A DNA stretch of 9,427 nucleotides from an uncultured Collinsella sp. (lineage in GTDB: Bacteria; Actinomycetota; Coriobacteriia; Coriobacteriales; Coriobacteriaceae), in the NCBI GenBank assembly GCA_902489855.1, contig CABUBS010000081.1, positions 1-9,427 of the forward strand, in the 5' to 3' direction. The notes below the pieces were generated by a model. It saw nothing but the letters and a program-made list of their open reading frames with translations. It ran no database searches and was not told the DNA's origin. Below are positions 6,646-9,427 of this stretch, in pieces. Made by a program: the position numbers and the translations under genes. Each line of letters starts with the position of its first letter. The stretch's first letter is position 1.

Positions 6646-6702
6646 TCATAGGTAACATATCATCGTGCTAGTTTACCACATGCCACCAGGCAATAAGAAA
6701 CG

Positions 6703-7200
6703 TCACGAAAAGCGATGTTTGAGCGCTTCGACCACGTTGGGCGGCACAAACGTCGACACGTCGCTGCCGAGCGAGGCGATCTGTCGGACCACCGAACTCG
6801 AAATATATCCGTACTGCGGCGCACTCATGACAAAGATGGACTCCAGCTCGTTGTCCAGGCGGTAATTGAGGTCGGCCTGCTGAAGCTCGTACTCAAAGTC
6901 GGTCATGGCGCGCAGGCCCTTAACGACGGCGCCGGCGCCTTGCTCGCGCGCAAAGTCGACCAACAGGCCGGTAAAGGGCAGGACCTCGACGCCCTCGATG
7001 CCACCGAGCGCCTCGCGGGCCAGCGCCACGCGCTCGTCGAGCATAAAGGTGGTGCCCACGCCGTTTTTGCCCTGCGATTCGGCAACGGCCACGATCACGC
7101 TGGGAAAGATACGGCGCGCACGGCGAATGACGTCGATATGGCCAAAAGTGATGGGGTCGAAGGTGCCCGGGACGATTACGCGGTTGATGGTGTCACTCAT
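6703..7200 (-). CDS. coaD: Phosphopantetheine adenylyltransferase
   Basis: CoaD transfers AMP from ATP to 4'-phosphopantetheine, giving dephospho-CoA, the penultimate step of CoA synthesis. At 165 residues it has standard length. The nucleotidyltransferase signature is PGTFDPITFGHID (11-23), containing the T/H-x-G-H motif at 18-21. Further landmarks are the FMLDERVAL segment (52-60), KGLRAMTDFEYELQ (94-107) and the ISSSVVR motif (133-139) that contacts the ATP phosphates. The start is ATG 7200, 6 nt after a GGAGG. It overlaps the end of rsmD by 8 nt, so the two genes are very likely translationally coupled. CoA made here is also the source of the phosphopantetheine arm on the downstream acpP product. 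No key residue appears to be missing. Confidence 0.97.
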   Translation of the reverse strand: MSDTINRVIVPGTFDPITFGHIDVIRRARRIFPSVIVAVAESQGKNGVGTTFMLDERVALAREALGGIEGVEVLPFTGLLVDFAREQGAGAVVKGLRAMTDFEYELQQADLNYRLDNELESIFVMSAPQYGYISSSVVRQIASLGSDVSTFVPPNVVEALKHRFS

Positions 7201-7837
7201 GGGCGTCCTCCGGGGATACTGCCTCGTCGTTTTCGTTAGCATCGGCGCTGTCGTCCTTGCTATCGCCGACCCAGCGCAGCAGATCGACCGAGGTGATGCC
7301 GTAGCGCTTCTCGCGCACGGTCTCAAAGCCGGCCGGATGCGCGCCCGCATCGGCGGCGGCATGCTCAAACAGGACATAAGCGCCAGGCGCAAGCAGACCC
7401 TGCTGCGCCAGGTTTTGCAGCAGCTCCCCAACTGGCTCGGCACCAAAGGCATAGGGCGGGTCGAGCAGGACCAAGTCGAAGGGGCCGCCCGGGACACGAC
7501 CGCGCGAGGCACTTGCCAGCATATCGCCCGTCACCACGCGCCAACGCGCACGGTCACGGCAGAGCGACTCGATATTCTTGGTAATAAGACGCGCGGCATT
7601 TCGATCGATCTCAAACGTCGTGAGCGAGCAGGCGCCACGGGAGAGCATCTCGATGCCCAGGGCGCCGGAGCCGCCAAACGCATCCAGTACGCGGACCTCG
7701 TCCAAATCGAAGTCGAATGCCGACATGACCATAGATGCGCACGCCTCGCGCACGCGATCAGTCGTGGGGCGGGTGACATCGCGACCACGGGGCTCCTCGA
7801 TCTTGCGACCGCGCCATTCGCCGCCGATGATTCTCAT
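7193..7837 (-). CDS. rsmD: 16S rRNA (guanine(966)-N(2))-methyltransferase RsmD
   Basis: RsmD methylates N2 of G966 in 16S rRNA using S-adenosylmethionine, late in 30S assembly. The 214-residue protein opens with MRIIGGEWRGRKI and RPTTDRVREA (23-32), both typical of the family. The SAM-binding motif I is VLDAFGGSGALGIE (50-63), followed by the acidic FEID (75-78). The catalytic DPPY is at 126-129. A C-terminal tail of about 23 residues (192-214), rich in Asp, Glu, Ser and Asn, goes beyond the usual core and looks disordered. ATG 7837 overlaps the recG stop by 4 nt (ATGA). A strong AAGGAGGT lies 9 nt upstream, within recG. rsmD next to coaD is a very common bacterial pairing. Homology is secure; the tail's role is unknown. 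Confidence 0.96.
   Translation of the reverse strand: MRIIGGEWRGRKIEEPRGRDVTRPTTDRVREACASMVMSAFDFDLDEVRVLDAFGGSGALGIEMLSRGACSLTTFEIDRNAARLITKNIESLCRDRARWRVVTGDMLASASRGRVPGGPFDLVLLDPPYAFGAEPVGELLQNLAQQGLLAPGAYVLFEHAAADAGAHPAGFETVREKRYGITSVDLLRWVGDSKDDSADANENDEAVSPEDAHE
7207..7211 (-). promoter_or_regulatory. coaD ribosome binding site
   Basis: GGAGG on the gene strand is 6 nt before ATG 7200 and lies inside the end of rsmD. It selects 7200 as the start although the coaD frame is open further upstream. Confidence 0.75.
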
Positions 7838-9427
7838 CCTCCGCTGACCTCCTTAAAGATGTGTCGATACCGCGTGGCGACCGCATCGCGCAGAGGGCGC
7901 GTCGCCACGGAGTCAAGGTTGCAAGCATACCGCAAGAGCTCGACCGCGTCCAAATGGGCCCACTCGATAAGCTCTTCGTCGGCATCGAGGTCGACGAAAC
8001 GCAAGGTCACGCCGCCATGTTGACGGTAGCCCAGGATCTCGCCCTCGTGGCGCAGACGCAGGTCCATCTGCGCGAGCGTAAAGCCGTCTGCGGTCTTTTC
8101 GAGCGACTGGAGACGGTCTTGCGCCGCCGACGTACCGCCATTGCCCTTTGAGTGGGTCATGACCAGGCACGTGCCCGAGACGCTACCGCGGCCTACGCGA
8201 CCACGCAGCTGATGCAGCGCCGCCAAGCCAAAGCGCTCGCCGTTCTCGATGACCATGACGGTGGCGTTGGGAACGTCGACGCCCACCTCGACCACCGTGG
8301 TCGAGACGAGCACGTCGATCTCGCCACGCTTGAAGGCATCGATCACGCGATCCTTCTCCCCCGCCGGCATGCGGCCGTGAAGGCGCTCGATGGTAAGACC
8401 CGGCAGAGCCAGGCGCAGGCGATCGAGCTCGGTTGCCGTATCGTGGAGCGGCACGGGCACGGTCACGCGGCCCTCGTCGTCGCGGGCGATACCAGGCACG
8501 TCTTCCAGCTCATCGGCCGAGTCACTCGGCTCCACGAGGGGGCAGATCACATAGGCCTGCTGGCCCTTTTCGTGCGCCTCGCGAATAGCGCCGTAGGCCA
8601 GGTCGCGGCTCGACTCGGTAAGCACGCGTGTCGTAACGCCCGCTCCCGGAACAGGTCGATGGCGAATAATGCTCGTGTCCAGGTCGCCGTAGACCGAGAG
8701 CGCCAACGTACGCGGGATGGGCGTTGCCGTCATAACGAGCAGGTCCGCACCGGGGCCCTTGGCGCGCAGGGCATTGCGCTGGCCCACACCAAAGCGGTGC
8801 TGCTCGTCGATGACGACAAGCGACAGGTGCTTAAACGCCACGTCATCCGAAAGGACCGCATGGGTACCAAAGAGGACGTCGAGCTCGCCCGATTCCAGCT
8901 GCATATGGATCTGCTCGCGCTCGGCCGCCGGCGTGGCACCCGTCAGGAGCGCCCAGGACATACCGGCCTGCGAGAGCAAGGGGCCGGTCTTATCGGCATA
9001 TTGGCGCGCCAGAACGCCCGTGGGCGCCATAACGCAGGCCTGCGTGCCGCTATCGGCAGCCACTGCCAGCGCGCAAGCGGCAACGGCGGTCTTACCGGTA
9101 CCGACATCGCCCAGCAGCAGGCGGTTCATCACGCGCCCGCCATCGCACATATCATGCAGGATGTCTTGGAACGCGGCCTCCTGCTCTTCGCTCAGCGAAA
9201 ACGGCAGGGCTTCCCTGAGCGCGACCAGGTGCTCGCCCGCGGTGTGGGCATAGGGCACCACATCGACCAGGCCGCCATCGTTGCGCAGGCGCAGCGCCAG
9301 CTGCAGGTAGAGGCACTCCTCGTAGGCAAGACGCCGGCGTGCGATGTCGCGCTCAGCCATGCTCGAGGGAAAGTGGATCGAACGCAACGCGCGGGCATTG
9401 CTCATGAGCTTCGTGCTGCAGGTCGCC
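7834..9427 (-). CDS. recG: ATP-dependent DNA helicase RecG (5' end outside window)
   Basis: RecG remodels stalled replication forks and migrates Holliday junctions. About 530 codons are visible and the frame stays open to the right edge. Full-length RecG has about 680-720, so the N-terminal wedge domain that grips the branched DNA is mostly missing. The visible part begins in the linker (LRSIHFPSS, then RRRLAYEE). Counting from Met at 9405, Walker A is GDVGTGKT (99-106), the DExH box is DEQH (200-203), and motif III is TATPIPRTL (226-234). The C-terminal helicase lobe includes TTVVEVGVDVPNATVMV and HQLRGRVGRG. Motif Ia reads MAPTGVLARQ, where I would expect Glu rather than Gly. The Met at 9405 is internal, not the start. 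The stop overlaps rsmD by 4 nt. Identity is secure. Confidence 0.97.
   Translation of the reverse strand, partial: ATCSTKLMSNARALRSIHFPSSMAERDIARRRLAYEECLYLQLALRLRNDGGLVDVVPYAHTAGEHLVALREALPFSLSEEQEAAFQDILHDMCDGGRVMNRLLLGDVGTGKTAVAACALAVAADSGTQACVMAPTGVLARQYADKTGPLLSQAGMSWALLTGATPAAEREQIHMQLESGELDVLFGTHAVLSDDVAFKHLSLVVIDEQHRFGVGQRNALRAKGPGADLLVMTATPIPRTLALSVYGDLDTSIIRHRPVPGAGVTTRVLTESSRDLAYGAIREAHEKGQQAYVICPLVEPSDSADELEDVPGIARDDEGRVTVPVPLHDTATELDRLRLALPGLTIERLHGRMPAGEKDRVIDAFKRGEIDVLVSTTVVEVGVDVPNATVMVIENGERFGLAALHQLRGRVGRGSVSGTCLVMTHSKGNGGTSAAQDRLQSLEKTADGFTLAQMDLRLRHEGEILGYRQHGGVTLRFVDLDADEELIEWAHLDAVELLRYACNLDSVATRPLRDAVATRYRHIFKEVSGG
7847..7854 (-). promoter_or_regulatory. rsmD ribosome binding site
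   Basis: AAGGAGGT on the gene strand, close to the full anti-Shine-Dalgarno complement, lies within the last codons of recG, 9 nt before ATG 7837. It is one of the strongest such sites in the window. A second GGAGG touches the ATG directly and is too close to act. Confidence 0.7.

Noticed and set aside
6905..8023. A 372-codon open frame on the + strand across coaD, rsmD and the end of recG
   Set aside because: It spans three well-identified genes on the other strand, has no recognisable domain and has an Arg/Ala/Ser-rich composition typical of antisense reading in GC-rich DNA.
1..9427. Undescribed multi-gene system, mobile element, CRISPR array or defence island
   Set aside because: Every substantial stretch is covered by a recognisable core gene on one strand. 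No transposase, integrase, direct-repeat array, tRNA or unusual composition boundary was seen.

Overview
The window is a GC-rich, tightly packed bacterial housekeeping cluster. All ten genes lie on the minus strand, so they read from right to left: recG (5' end cut off) > rsmD > coaD > a SepIVA-like coiled-coil gene > DUF177/yceD > rpmF > plsX (frameshifted) > acpP > rnc > smc (3' end cut off). No mobile element, CRISPR array, tRNA, rRNA or defence module is visible.

The order recG-rsmD-coaD-coiled coil-DUF177-rpmF-rnc-smc is the one I associate with Actinomycetota such as streptomycetes and mycobacteria. Having plsX-acpP inside it, and no fpg/mutM before smc, points to the class Coriobacteriia. 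The protein sequences look most like Collinsella. This is my recognition, not a database result.

Region by region: 7834-9427 holds the helicase part of RecG, which restarts stalled forks. 7193-7837 is RsmD, a 16S rRNA methyltransferase, and 6703-7200 is CoaD, which makes dephospho-CoA. recG/rsmD and rsmD/coaD overlap by 4 and 8 nt. 6137-6634 is a short relative of mycobacterial SepIVA, coupled through a 1-nt TAATG overlap to the DUF177 protein (5583-6137). Next come ribosomal protein L32 (5339-5518), a hairpin terminator or attenuator (5269-5298), plsX (4216-5251), acpP (3849-4091), rnc (3120-3845) and smc (1-3109).

The genes link growth functions: CoA and ACP supply (coaD, acpP), phospholipid initiation (plsX), ribosome maturation (rsmD, DUF177, rpmF, rnc), septation or envelope growth (SepIVA-like) and chromosome maintenance (recG, smc).

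The most notable points are: (1) a +1 frameshift in plsX, located in a knot of inverted repeats whose opposite strand spells the codons expected in the gene; (2) Asn in place of the metal-binding Asp in RNase III; (3) Asn-Ser-Leu instead of Asp-Ser-Leu at the ACP attachment site; (4) a terminator directly before the plsX ribosome binding site; (5) a compact SepIVA homologue in conserved position. I found no unknown multi-gene system and do not claim one.
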